From Bacteroidota bacterium (GTDB lineage: Bacteria > Bacteroidota > Bacteroidia > Chitinophagales > Chitinophagaceae): DNA of 64,000 nucleotides. Both the position numbers and the translations under genes were made by a program. Of this stretch, positions 27,172 through 34,928 are shown piece by piece. Under the pieces are notes generated by a model. That model was not told where the DNA came from and did not search any database. It saw only the letters and a program-made list of their open reading frames with translations. Position 1 is the first letter of the stretch; every line of letters begins with the position of its first letter. The stretch lies in the NCBI GenBank assembly GCA_016868815.1, contig VGFQ01000003.1, positions 1 to 64,000 on the forward strand, read 5' to 3'.

Positions 27172-27249
27172 GGCCGGGCCCGACCGACCGGTGTGCCTTC
27201 GGCGCAACACCCCTGGGAAGACGCCGAAGGGATGCCGACGGCCGGGCCC
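27172..27249. repeat. Direct repeats (GGCCGGGCCC) flanking a stem-loop
   Basis: GGCCGGGCCC occurs at 27172-27181 and 27240-27249. Between them CCTTCGGCG (27196-27204) pairs with CGCCGAAGG (27222-27230) around a 17-base loop. It lies in the gap between the SusD remnant and the GC-rich sugar-acid operon and may be a terminator or a junction scar. Confidence 0.4.
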
Positions 27250-27281
27250 CGGCACCTGATGAACGAGCCAAAACCGCATCG

Positions 27282-28283
27282 ATGGAAAAGGATTTCCTGC
27301 TCGGATGTGACTGGGGTACGACCACCTTCCGGCTGACGCTCTGTGATGCGGAGACCCTGGCCGTCCGCGCCGAGGTCCGCTCCGACGAGGGCGTCGCCAG
27401 CACCTTCCGCGACTGGAAGGAGTCCGACCCGGGCGGAGCCGTCTCCCGCGAACGCTACTTCCGCCGCCGGCTGGGCGGTCACTTGGCCCGGCTGTCGCAG
27501 TCCGCCGGGATGTCCGTCGAGGGCATTCCCCTGGTCGTCTCCGGCATGGCTTCATCGTCGCTGGGGATGCAGGAGCTGCCGTATGCGAACCTGCCCTTTT
27601 CGCTCGACGGCGGCGATGCCGTCTCGCGGTATCGGGTGGGGGACGGGGACCTGCCGAACGACATCCTCCTCCTGTCCGGCGTCCGGGGTGCGGCCGATGT
27701 GATGCGGGGGGAGGAGACCCAGGTGCTCGGGCTGATGCATCTGCTGGCGGCTAAAGGCATCCGGCCCGACCGCGCCAAGGTCCTGTTTCCCGGCACCCAC
27801 TGCAAACACATCCACCTCGAGGGCGAGGCCATCGTCTCCTTCCAGACTTTCATGACGGGGGAGGTGTTCGGCATCCTCCGGCAGCATAGCATCCTCGCGG
27901 ACTCGGTCGATGCCGCTCCGTTGACGGGGCATTCGCCGGACGCCGTCGACGCCTTCAGGGAAGGCGTGCAGACCTCCCTCGAGAGCCCTTTTCTGCACGC
28001 CCTCTTCTCCGTACGCACCAACCAGCTCTTCGACCGGTTCGACCGGCATCTGAACGCCTACTACCTGAGCGGGCTGCTGATCGGTTCCGAGTTGCAATCG
28101 CTCTCCGAAGGCGATGACGCCCCCATCATCCTCTGCAGCAGCAGCCATCTGCACGATGTCTACCGCTTCGGGCTGGAGGCGTTGGGTCTGTTGTCGCGCA
28201 CTTCCGTGCTGTCCGGCGGCATGACGGAGCGGGCCACGCTGGCGGGGCAGGCGCTGTTGTTGTCGAAAACTAAGGAGGCCTGA
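27282..28283 (+). CDS. dgoK: 2-dehydro-3-deoxygalactonokinase
   Basis: 333 aa of the DGOK family. It phosphorylates 2-keto-3-deoxy-galactonate (or a related keto-deoxy sugar acid) at C6 in the cytoplasm. Recognisable features are LLGCDWGTTTFRLTL (phosphate-binding loop), LVVSGMASSSLGMQELPYA, GVRGAADVMRGEETQVLG, FPGTHCKHIHLEGE, TGEVFGIL and the C-terminal SVLSGGMTERA. It starts a same-strand group with the 46-aa frame, the MFS transporter and the dehydratase. No aldolase follows, which is unusual for this pathway. Base composition is markedly GC-rich. Confidence 0.93.
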   Translation: MEKDFLLGCDWGTTTFRLTLCDAETLAVRAEVRSDEGVASTFRDWKESDPGGAVSRERYFRRRLGGHLARLSQSAGMSVEGIPLVVSGMASSSLGMQELPYANLPFSLDGGDAVSRYRVGDGDLPNDILLLSGVRGAADVMRGEETQVLGLMHLLAAKGIRPDRAKVLFPGTHCKHIHLEGEAIVSFQTFMTGEVFGILRQHSILADSVDAAPLTGHSPDAVDAFREGVQTSLESPFLHALFSVRTNQLFDRFDRHLNAYYLSGLLIGSELQSLSEGDDAPIILCSSSHLHDVYRFGLEALGLLSRTSVLSGGMTERATLAGQALLLSKTKEA

Positions 28284-28284
28284 G

Positions 28285-28425
28285 ATGGGCGTAGGGACCT
28301 TTTCCGAATTGCTCTTCCAGTGGTTGCCCATCGTGGGGGTGGCGCGGCCTCTGCCGGCCGCCGACTGGGGCGCGTTGCAGCAGCATTTCGAACGCTTCGT
28401 CAACAACTGGAATACAGCCCTATGA
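28285..28425 (+). CDS. Small ORF (46 aa) between dgoK and the transporter
   Basis: ATG one base after the dgoK stop, ending in a TGA that overlaps the transporter ATG (ATGA). It reads MGVGTFSELLFQWLPIVGVA then a short amphipathic tail (ADWGALQQHFERFVNNW). The tight coupling on both sides favours translation, but no family is recognised. It could be a real microprotein, a coupling leader or the remnant of a deleted gene (an aldolase would be expected here). Confidence 0.45.
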   Translation: MGVGTFSELLFQWLPIVGVARPLPAADWGALQQHFERFVNNWNTAL

Positions 28426-29717
28426 CAAGGCACAGGTATCGATGGGGGGTCGTCGTCCTCCTCTTCACGGCCACGACCATCAACTACCTCGACCGCCAGT
28501 TGATCGGGCTGCTGAAGCCCATCCTGGAGCCCGAGTTCGGCTGGTCGGAGACCGATTTCGCACGGATCGTGATGGCCTTCACCGCGGCCTATGCGGTGGG
28601 CCTTCTCGTCAGCGGCGGGTTGATCGACCGCATCGGCTCCAAGCTGGGTTATGCCTTGTCGATCACGGTCTGGAGCATCGCCGGCATGCTGCATGCGGTG
28701 GCGCGCGGGGCGACGGGCTTCGTGATCGCCCGCATCGGACTGGGACTGGGCGAGGCGGGCAACTTCCCGGCGGCCGTGAAGACGGTGGCCGAATGGTTCC
28801 CGAAGCGGGAGCGGGCCCTGGCGACGGGCATCTTCAACGCGGGGACGAGCATCGGCGTCGTCGTCTCCCTGCTGATCGTGCCGCTCATCCTCGCACGGGC
28901 CGGCTGGCAGGGCGTCTTCCTCATCACGGGTGCGCTGGGCTTCGTCTGGCTCGTCTTCTGGTGGGTCTACTACGACGTGCCGGAGCGCCAGAAGCGCCTG
29001 TCGAAGGCCGAACTCGACCATATCCGCGACGGGCAGGACGACGCGCCTGCAGCAGATGCGGACACCCGGCCGGTCCGATGGCTCAGCCTATTGCGTCAGC
29101 GCAGCACCTGGGCCTATGTGACGGGCAAGGGGCTCATCGACCCAATCTACTGGTTCTTCCTGTTCTGGCTGCCCTCCTACTTCGCGTCCAACTTCCAGCT
29201 CGACCTGAAGAAGCCGAGCCTGGAGCTGATGACCATCTACCTGGCCACGACGGTGGGCAGCGTCTTCGGCGGGTATCTGTCGTCCCGGCTCGTCGCCCGG
29301 GGTTGGGAGACCCTGCCGGCCCGGAAGGCCGCCCTCCTCATCTTCGCCGTGCTGGAGCTGTCGGTCATCCTCACCCGCTATGCGTCGGGTCCGTGGATGG
29401 CGGTGGGGCTGCTGAGCCTGGCGGTCGCCGTCCACCAGGCCTGGGCTGCCAACGTGTTCACACTGGCCACCGATATGTTCCCCCGCCAGGCCGTCAGCTC
29501 CGTCGTGGGTATCGGAGGGATGGCCGGGGCGGTGGGTGGCATCCTGTTCCCCGCCTTCGTCGGCCAGGTGCTCGACAGCTACAAGTCGGCCGGCCACCTC
29601 GACGACGGCTACAAACTGATCTTCACCATCTGCGGCTGCACCTACCTGGTGGCCTTGCTCATCATCCACCTGCTCACGCGCGGGCGGGCACAGGTGCGGC
29701 TCGAAGACATCACCTGA
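28422..29717 (+). CDS. MFS transporter, anion:cation symporter family (sugar-acid/hexuronate type)
   Basis: 431 aa from ATG 28422, chosen because it overlaps the small ORF stop; the frame is open further upstream. It has about twelve membrane helices. Family features are TINYLDRQLIGLLKPIL in helix 1, SGGLIDRIGSKLGYALS in the first cytoplasmic loop, and GEAGNFPAAVKTVAEWFP with PKRERALATGIFNAGTSIG, typical of ExuT/GudP/DgoT-like importers. The substrate is presumably a sugar acid or its keto-deoxy dehydration product, judging by the neighbours. Composition is very GC-rich. Confidence 0.92.
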   Translation: MTRHRYRWGVVVLLFTATTINYLDRQLIGLLKPILEPEFGWSETDFARIVMAFTAAYAVGLLVSGGLIDRIGSKLGYALSITVWSIAGMLHAVARGATGFVIARIGLGLGEAGNFPAAVKTVAEWFPKRERALATGIFNAGTSIGVVVSLLIVPLILARAGWQGVFLITGALGFVWLVFWWVYYDVPERQKRLSKAELDHIRDGQDDAPAADADTRPVRWLSLLRQRSTWAYVTGKGLIDPIYWFFLFWLPSYFASNFQLDLKKPSLELMTIYLATTVGSVFGGYLSSRLVARGWETLPARKAALLIFAVLELSVILTRYASGPWMAVGLLSLAVAVHQAWAANVFTLATDMFPRQAVSSVVGIGGMAGAVGGILFPAFVGQVLDSYKSAGHLDDGYKLIFTICGCTYLVALLIIHLLTRGRAQVRLEDIT

Positions 29718-29735
29718 ACCAAAAATCAAACCACG

Positions 29736-31094
29736 ATGAACAAAACCTCAGTCAACACGAAGCACCCCCGCCGGGAATTGATGAAGATGATGGCCATGGG
29801 GTCAACGGCCGGGCTCTTCGGCCTGTTCGGCAGCGGAACGGCCCGGGCCGGCGACCGGGACACGCCGGCCTACGCCAAGGGCATGGCGCCGGTGAAGATC
29901 CGCGACGTCAAGGCCATCGCCACCTGTCCGGAAGGCATCAACATCATCGTCGTCAAGGTGGAGACCACCGAGCCCGGCCTCTACGGCCTCGGATGCGCCA
30001 CCTTCACCCAGCGGGCGGCCGTGGTGGTCACCGCCATCGAGAGTTACCTCAAGGAGTTCGCCGTCGGCAAGGATGTCGACAACATCGAGGACATGTGGAA
30101 CTCCTTCTACGTGAGTTCCTACTGGCGCAACGGCCCCGTCCTGAACAACGTCATCAGCGGGCTCGACCAGGCCCTGTGGGACATCAAGGGCAAGCGCGCC
30201 AAGATGCCCGTCTACCAGCTCCTCGGCGGCAAGAGTCGCTTCGCAGTCGACTGCTACGGGCACGCCAGCGGCAACACCCCGGAGGCCGTGGCCGAAAGCT
30301 GCCAGAAGTTCATGGAGCAGGGATACCGGCACGTGCGCATCCAGCAGGGCGGATACGGCGGTACCGGACTGGTGCAGCAGCCCGACTTCCGCAAGGCCGG
30401 CTACGGCTACGAGAACGACCAGTACATGAACGAGCGCGTATACCTCAAGTCGGTACCGAAGATGTTCGAGACGGTCCGCAAGCGCTGCGGGGAGGACGTC
30501 GAACTGCTGCACGACATCCATGAGCGGATCCAGCCCATGGACGCCATCAACATGATCAAGGCGCTGGAGGACTACCGGCCCTTCTTCATCGAGGACCCCT
30601 TCTCGCCCGAGAACCAGGAGTGGTTCAAGCAGTTGCGCGCCACCACGTCCGTGCCCATCGCCATGGGCGAACTCTTCAACAACATCAACGAGTACAAACT
30701 GCCGATGGTGAACCAGTGGTTCGACTTCATCCGCGTCCACGTGTCGCAGATCGGCGGCATCTCGCCGGCCATGAAGATCGCCCGGCTGGGCGAATACTTC
30801 AACATCCGCACGGCCTTCCACGGCCCGGGCGACGTGTCGCCCGTCGGCCATTCCGCCCATGCGCATGTCGACCTGGCCATCTGGAACTTCGGCATCCAGG
30901 AGGCCGTCCGGTTCTCGGACAAGCTGAAGTCGATCTTCAGCGGATGTCCGACGATGGATAACGGCTACATGTATGTCAACGAGGTGCCCGGCTTGGGGGT
31001 CGACGTCAACGAGAAGGAGGCGGCGAAGTATCCGATCACGACGAAGTCGAACTGGCAGGTCCGCAAGGGCGACGGCACGATCATCCGGCCCTGA
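29736..31094 (+). CDS. Tat-exported enolase-superfamily sugar-acid dehydratase (ManD/RspA subgroup)
   Basis: 452 aa. A twin-arginine signal (PRRELMKMMAMGSTAGLFGL, cleavage near ARA) precedes a roughly 400-residue domain. Residues match ManD-type dehydratases: AYWRxGP-like SYWRNGPV, LWDIKGKRAKMPVYQLLGG, metal ligands in LLHDIHER, FIEDPFSPEN and AMGELFNN, and the general-base His in FHGPGD. The ending PGLGVDVNEKEAAKYP is also typical. Such enzymes dehydrate D-mannonate or D-gluconate to keto-deoxygluconate; the precise substrate cannot be assigned. Export is notable because the kinase of the pathway is cytosolic. It is last in the operon, before a terminator-like hairpin. Confidence 0.9.
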   Translation: MNKTSVNTKHPRRELMKMMAMGSTAGLFGLFGSGTARAGDRDTPAYAKGMAPVKIRDVKAIATCPEGINIIVVKVETTEPGLYGLGCATFTQRAAVVVTAIESYLKEFAVGKDVDNIEDMWNSFYVSSYWRNGPVLNNVISGLDQALWDIKGKRAKMPVYQLLGGKSRFAVDCYGHASGNTPEAVAESCQKFMEQGYRHVRIQQGGYGGTGLVQQPDFRKAGYGYENDQYMNERVYLKSVPKMFETVRKRCGEDVELLHDIHERIQPMDAINMIKALEDYRPFFIEDPFSPENQEWFKQLRATTSVPIAMGELFNNINEYKLPMVNQWFDFIRVHVSQIGGISPAMKIARLGEYFNIRTAFHGPGDVSPVGHSAHAHVDLAIWNFGIQEAVRFSDKLKSIFSGCPTMDNGYMYVNEVPGLGVDVNEKEAAKYPITTKSNWQVRKGDGTIIRP

Positions 31095-31128
31095 GGCTGG
31101 TATCCGTCGACGGCTCGACAGACCGCGT

Positions 31129-31174
31129 CGCCGCCAGGTGGGTTCAAGTCCCATCCTGGCGGCGTCCGTTTTTT
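31129..31174 (+). terminator. Strong hairpin with T run after the dehydratase gene; loop resembles a tRNA T-arm
   Basis: CGCCGCCAGG (31129-31138) pairs with CCTGGCGGCG (31155-31164); TGGG and CCCA extend the stem around TTCAAGT, with one bulged T. Six T's follow at 31169-31174. It fits an intrinsic terminator for the sugar-acid operon. The T-stem-loop-like core suggests possible origin from a tRNA 3' end. Confidence 0.6.
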
Positions 31175-31303
31175 CACGCCTGCCGCCCCGGCGGCGGCGG
31201 TCAGAGCGTCTCCGGTGTCCGCGTGCAGCATCGTAGGTGTCAAAGGGCAAGGCCTTCGCAGCGCAAGGGATGCGGCCATCGCCGAACCTCTTCCACTCCG
31301 CCG

Positions 31304-31311
31304 TACCTTTG
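31304..31311 (+). promoter_or_regulatory. Bacteroidota -7 element (TACCTTTG)
   Basis: Exact match to TAnnTTTG, 17 bases before the ATG at 31329, and supports that start rather than the open upstream codons of the PHP gene. Confidence 0.55.
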
Positions 31312-31328
31312 CACCGAATCCGCATGCG

Positions 31329-32444
31329 ATGCTGAAGCGTTCCCTATTCGTGGCCCTCACGGCCGGGCTGGCCTATCTGGTGATCGACCAGTACGTCCTC
31401 TGCCCGACACATCGCTTCGAGGCACCAAAGCCCTTCCGTGGGGAGCGGTTCTACAATCCCTATGCCGACTTCCGACCGGAGGCATGGACCCTCGCCAACC
31501 TGCATGCGCATACGGCATCCTGGCTCGGTGTCACCAACGGTCGGGGCGGAGCTGAAGACCTGTATGCGGCCTACGACTCCATGGGCTATGGTTTCCACGC
31601 CGTGTCCGACTACATGCACATCAACCAGTACGGTTCCGACGCCGCAGGCTGGGTGCCGGCCTACGAGCACGGGTACAACATTCCCAAGGCGCACCAGCTG
31701 GTGGTGGGCGCACGGCAGGTGACCTGGAAGGACTATCCCTTCCCGCTCACCCTCTCCAACCGGCAGGACCTGCTCGACCGGCTTTCTTCCGAGAGCGGAG
31801 TAGCGGTCATCATCAACCATCCTGCGATGCGCATCGGGTACCATGCCACCGATCTGAAGTTCCTCACCAACTACGATGCGCTGGAAGTGCTGAATGCCTA
31901 CGAGATCGCCTTCCGTTACTGGGATACGGCCCTGTCGAACGGACATCCGGTATCGATCGTCGGGAACGACGACACGCACAATGCAGGTGATCGCAGGTCG
32001 GTAGGCCGCTTCGCGACGCTCGTCCATGCGCCGCAACGGAGGCTAGACGAGGTCGTGAGCGCGCTGAGGGAGGGACGTACCATCGGTGTGCAGGTGCCTC
32101 AGCGTGCCGACATGACCTTTCGGGAGAAGGCGAACATGCTGCAGCAGGCGAGTCCATCAATCCTTTCACTCTCAGTCGACTCCGGCATACTCAAGGTTCG
32201 ATTTTCTGCATGGGTGAAAGACTTATCAATAACAGGTCAGCATGCTGCTCTCAGACACTATGTTGATAGCGCTATGTCCATGGACTATTCACTTAGGGTA
32301 GAAGACACTTACTTGAGACTCTCATACATGACATCCGATAGCATCCGCTATTTTCTCAATCCCGTTTACCGGAGTGATGGCAAGACTGGTAATCGCAGAA
32401 AAAATCCAGGATCCGTTGTGCAGGCTGATGGGTTAGAGGAATAA
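31329..32444 (+). CDS. PHP-domain metal-dependent phosphoesterase-like protein, membrane-anchored
   Basis: 371 aa from ATG 31329. An N-terminal hydrophobic helix (LFVALTAGLAYLVID) anchors or exports it. PHP motifs are visible: LANLHAHT (HxH), VIINHPAM with a conserved His and GNDDTHN with the final Asp-x-His. The usual TDH motif is replaced by SDY (GFHAVSDYMHIN), so one metal ligand is altered. After about residue 275 the sequence becomes beta-rich and less GC-rich. The substrate is unknown. Its last 12 bases overlap the convergent SDR gene. Confidence 0.8.
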   Translation: MLKRSLFVALTAGLAYLVIDQYVLCPTHRFEAPKPFRGERFYNPYADFRPEAWTLANLHAHTASWLGVTNGRGGAEDLYAAYDSMGYGFHAVSDYMHINQYGSDAAGWVPAYEHGYNIPKAHQLVVGARQVTWKDYPFPLTLSNRQDLLDRLSSESGVAVIINHPAMRIGYHATDLKFLTNYDALEVLNAYEIAFRYWDTALSNGHPVSIVGNDDTHNAGDRRSVGRFATLVHAPQRRLDEVVSALREGRTIGVQVPQRADMTFREKANMLQQASPSILSLSVDSGILKVRFSAWVKDLSITGQHAALRHYVDSAMSMDYSLRVEDTYLRLSYMTSDSIRYFLNPVYRSDGKTGNRRKNPGSVVQADGLEE

Positions 32445-33254
32445 GTCCGTATACAGCTGCGCCCCCGGCACGACGGAATAGTGTGACAGATTGGTGACAC
32501 CTTCTTCGGCCAGCACCTCTTCGTCGATGAAAAGATTTCCTGTACAGGTGCCGGAGGGTCTTTTCAGGATGTGGAAGGCGGCATCGCCCAGGATCTCTGG
32601 CTTTCGGCTCATCTTCATCAGCATTTCGCCGCCCAGCAGGTTCATGACAGCCGCTGTGGCGATGGTTGTCTGTGGCCACAGGGCGTTTGCGGCGATTCGA
32701 TCTCCCTTGAGTTCTTCTGCAAGGCCCATCGCCACCATGCTCATCCCATATTTGCTGATGGTGTATGCTAGGTGCCCACCGAACCATTTCGGGTCCAGGT
32801 TAAGGGGTGGCGATAGGTTCAGGATATGCGGGTTGCGGCCTTTGCGCAGGTACGGGATGCAGGTACGGCTGACGAAGAAGGTGCCGCGTACGTTGATGTC
32901 ATGCATCAGATCGTAGCGTTTGGGTTCGGTCTTCTCGGTCGGCGTCAGCGAGATGGCGGAGGCGTTGTTGACGAGGATGTCAATCCCGCCGAAGACGGAC
33001 ACGGTCTGTTCCACGGCGGCTGTGATCTGCTCCTCGAAGCGGATGTCGCAGGGGACGGCCAGTGCCTTTGCGCCCATCGCCTCGATTTCTGCAGCGACCG
33101 AATAGATCGTACCGCCTAGCTTTGGGTTCTCTTCGACCGACTTGGCGGCGATGATGATGTTGGCGCCTTCTGAAGCCAGCTTCAAGGCGATGGCTCTCCC
33201 GATGCCGCGGCTCGCGCCGGTGATGAATGCTGTCTTGCCTTGGAATGTCATCAT
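32433..33254 (-). CDS. Short-chain dehydrogenase/reductase, HSDL2-like
   Basis: 273 aa from the ATG at 33254 (MMTFQGKTAFITG); a longer open frame exists but adds nothing family-like. Motifs: TGASRGIG cofactor loop, NNAS in beta-4, active-site YTISKYG (Tyr-x3-Lys). The opening KTAFITGASRGIGRAIAL, the insert SVEENPKLGGTIYS and the ending are characteristic of hydroxysteroid dehydrogenase-like protein 2 homologues, which are linked to fatty-acid or steroid metabolism. It is NADP-dependent by inference. Confidence 0.9.
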   Translation of the reverse strand: MMTFQGKTAFITGASRGIGRAIALKLASEGANIIIAAKSVEENPKLGGTIYSVAAEIEAMGAKALAVPCDIRFEEQITAAVEQTVSVFGGIDILVNNASAISLTPTEKTEPKRYDLMHDINVRGTFFVSRTCIPYLRKGRNPHILNLSPPLNLDPKWFGGHLAYTISKYGMSMVAMGLAEELKGDRIAANALWPQTTIATAAVMNLLGGEMLMKMSRKPEILGDAAFHILKRPSGTCTGNLFIDEEVLAEEGVTNLSHYSVVPGAQLYTDLFL

Positions 33255-33283
33255 GTCGGGTTTGTGTTTGTAAACCAGTACGG

Positions 33284-34042
33284 TCAAAGATCCTGGAATT
33301 GCTCACCATACTCCTGCAGGATAGCCCGGTCCAGTTTCTCTGCTATCGTGTGAAGATTGGTCATGCTTTGATTTAGGTATCTGTTCGTATTCGTACCGAT
33401 GATGATGAGGTTTAACATCTCATGGAAGGTCGCCCGTTCGGGTGCTGCAAAAGGCCCTGCATGGGTAGGCCGCTGAAACCGAATGGCGCTCAGGTTCTGT
33501 TGCAAGGTCATTTCATAGTTAGTCGTGGCATCAATAACCCTTGCCATCTTAAATCTGGCCTGTTCAAGGCTCCTTTCCCGGGTGTCCTCCAGTTTCATCA
33601 CCGAATTTAGGATGCGCTCATATTCCTGGATGCCGGAAATAATCTCCGCACTTCGGATCATCCGCAAGCCGCCGGCGGACTTGATCTGGTCAAACCCAAT
33701 ATGAGAGCTTTCAAAGGTGGCCCGCAAGACGAGGTTTCGGATGTAGTAGTAGAGGTCTGGCAAAGAAGGATTGGCATTATTCAACGCAGCCTGTAGCGAG
33801 TCCACCATCGATAGCCTCATGGTGTTGGCTTGTACCACCGTTTTAATATTCTTCATGTCGATCAGGAGGTCCTCATGCACATTCCTCAAGTAGGAAATCT
33901 CTCGGTGTTTTTCAATTTGTCGCTCCCGCATATTCTCTGCAAAAAAACCAAGGGAGACCGCCACGAAGAGCATGATGCATTCGAGTAAATACTCCTGCCA
34001 TTTCTTCTTATGCGAGAGGTGGTGCGGATGATGGACTTCCAT
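33284..34042 (-). CDS. Membrane-anchored hypothetical protein of Bacteroidota
   Basis: 252 aa from ATG 34042 (MEVHHPHHLSHKKKW). A short His/Lys-rich cytoplasmic head is followed by one transmembrane helix (LLECIMLFVAVSLGFFAEN) and RERQIEKHREISYLRNV, then a long helical and probably coiled-coil extracytoplasmic part. This N-terminal layout is repeated in many Bacteroidota hypothetical proteins of unknown role. It lies 29 bases upstream of the SDR gene on the same strand. Upstream in-frame codons (to 34210) look non-coding. Confidence 0.75.
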   Translation of the reverse strand: MEVHHPHHLSHKKKWQEYLLECIMLFVAVSLGFFAENMRERQIEKHREISYLRNVHEDLLIDMKNIKTVVQANTMRLSMVDSLQAALNNANPSLPDLYYYIRNLVLRATFESSHIGFDQIKSAGGLRMIRSAEIISGIQEYERILNSVMKLEDTRERSLEQARFKMARVIDATTNYEMTLQQNLSAIRFQRPTHAGPFAAPERATFHEMLNLIIIGTNTNRYLNQSMTNLHTIAEKLDRAILQEYGEQFQDL

Positions 34043-34318
34043 GAAAAGCCTTTTCAAGTGAGGATATTCCGAATGATGGCAGATCACCGTCTTCCACTCA
34101 AGATACGCATTCGCGCCGAGATGCTGAGGACCTTTTGATATCTTAACCTGCGCCCCGACAACCTCATGATAAATGAAATGTTTCGGTATGCGAATCTTGC
34201 AAGAGCGCACAACTTCATGGGAACTCTATATAAAAAATCTGCTGAAACAGCATGGAGAGCCCTCTCAGTAAAACAGATGCTGCGATCATTTATTCCTTAA
34301 TTATTACCCGGTGCTATC

Positions 34319-34874
34319 TTGCTGGCCAAGGGGCCGCGGGTCTCTTCCGGGCATCGTCTGCGACATACAGACTTTCCCTTGAAATATAGTTCACCCCAGC
34401 ATGTGGACGTATGGCTTCCAGGTGGCTACCAGCACGACCAGCGCTATTCTTTGCTCTACATGCACGACGGCCAGATGCTGTTCGACGAAAGCGCCACCTG
34501 GCACCGGCAGGAATGGGGCGTGGATGGGACTTTCGGCCGACCTATGCAGAGTGAAAGTATTGATGACTGCATCGTGGTGGGCATCTGCAATATGGGAACC
34601 CGCTGCCATGCTGAGTATTTCCTACAGTCGCCTTTCGATGCACCGACAAAAGAGCAGCATGGCTGGATAGAATCTGCCAACGCGCAGTGGCCAGTCGGTC
34701 TTCTCTGGTATACCCATCAGCTCGAACGACCAACTACGCTTCATTGCCCAAGAGTTAAAGCCTTTCAATGACGAAACATATTCCACCAGGCGAGAGCGGA
34801 CATACACTTTCATCGTTGGCCGCAGCATGGGCAACCTTATCTCCCTCCTGGCGGGTGCGGCTCGAAGTGCCTGA
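34319..34874 (+). pseudogene. Frameshifted and truncated esterase (putative esterase/Fes-like alpha/beta hydrolase)
   Basis: Frame 1 gives VDVWLPGGYQHDQRYSLLYM, HDGQMLFDESATWHRQEWG and CIVVGICNMG, the typical N-terminal half of PF00756-type esterases. Reading then continues in another frame with LRFIAQELKPFNDETYSTR and YTFIVGRSMGNLISLLAG, where GRSMG is the nucleophile elbow, before TGA at 34872-34874. The frameshift lies between about 34640 and 34700. The signal peptide and the C-terminal part (catalytic Asp and His) are missing. It is therefore a broken gene. Confidence 0.8.
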
Positions 34875-34928
34875 CCTGTTCCTGCTGCGCCGAAGGTGGG
34901 CGAGAGATGTTTCGAAACTTTTCGCAGG

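Noticed and set aside
27552-29021. Long minus-strand frame opposite dgoK and the transporter
   Set aside because: Antisense shadow of two genes with clear motifs; composition is not protein-like.
28442-30523. Long plus-strand frame spanning the transporter and dehydratase genes
   Set aside because: Gly/Arg/Pro-rich product without family features; it is open only because the region is very GC-rich.
31095-31165. Possible complete tRNA gene suggested by GGTTCAAGTCCC
   Set aside because: A T-arm and a 3' acceptor-like strand are present, but no matching 5' acceptor strand, D-arm or anticodon arm is found at the right distance on either strand.
29802-31325. 507-codon minus-strand frame opposite the dehydratase
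   Set aside because: Val/Asp/His-rich antisense product; the plus-strand enolase-superfamily motifs are decisive.
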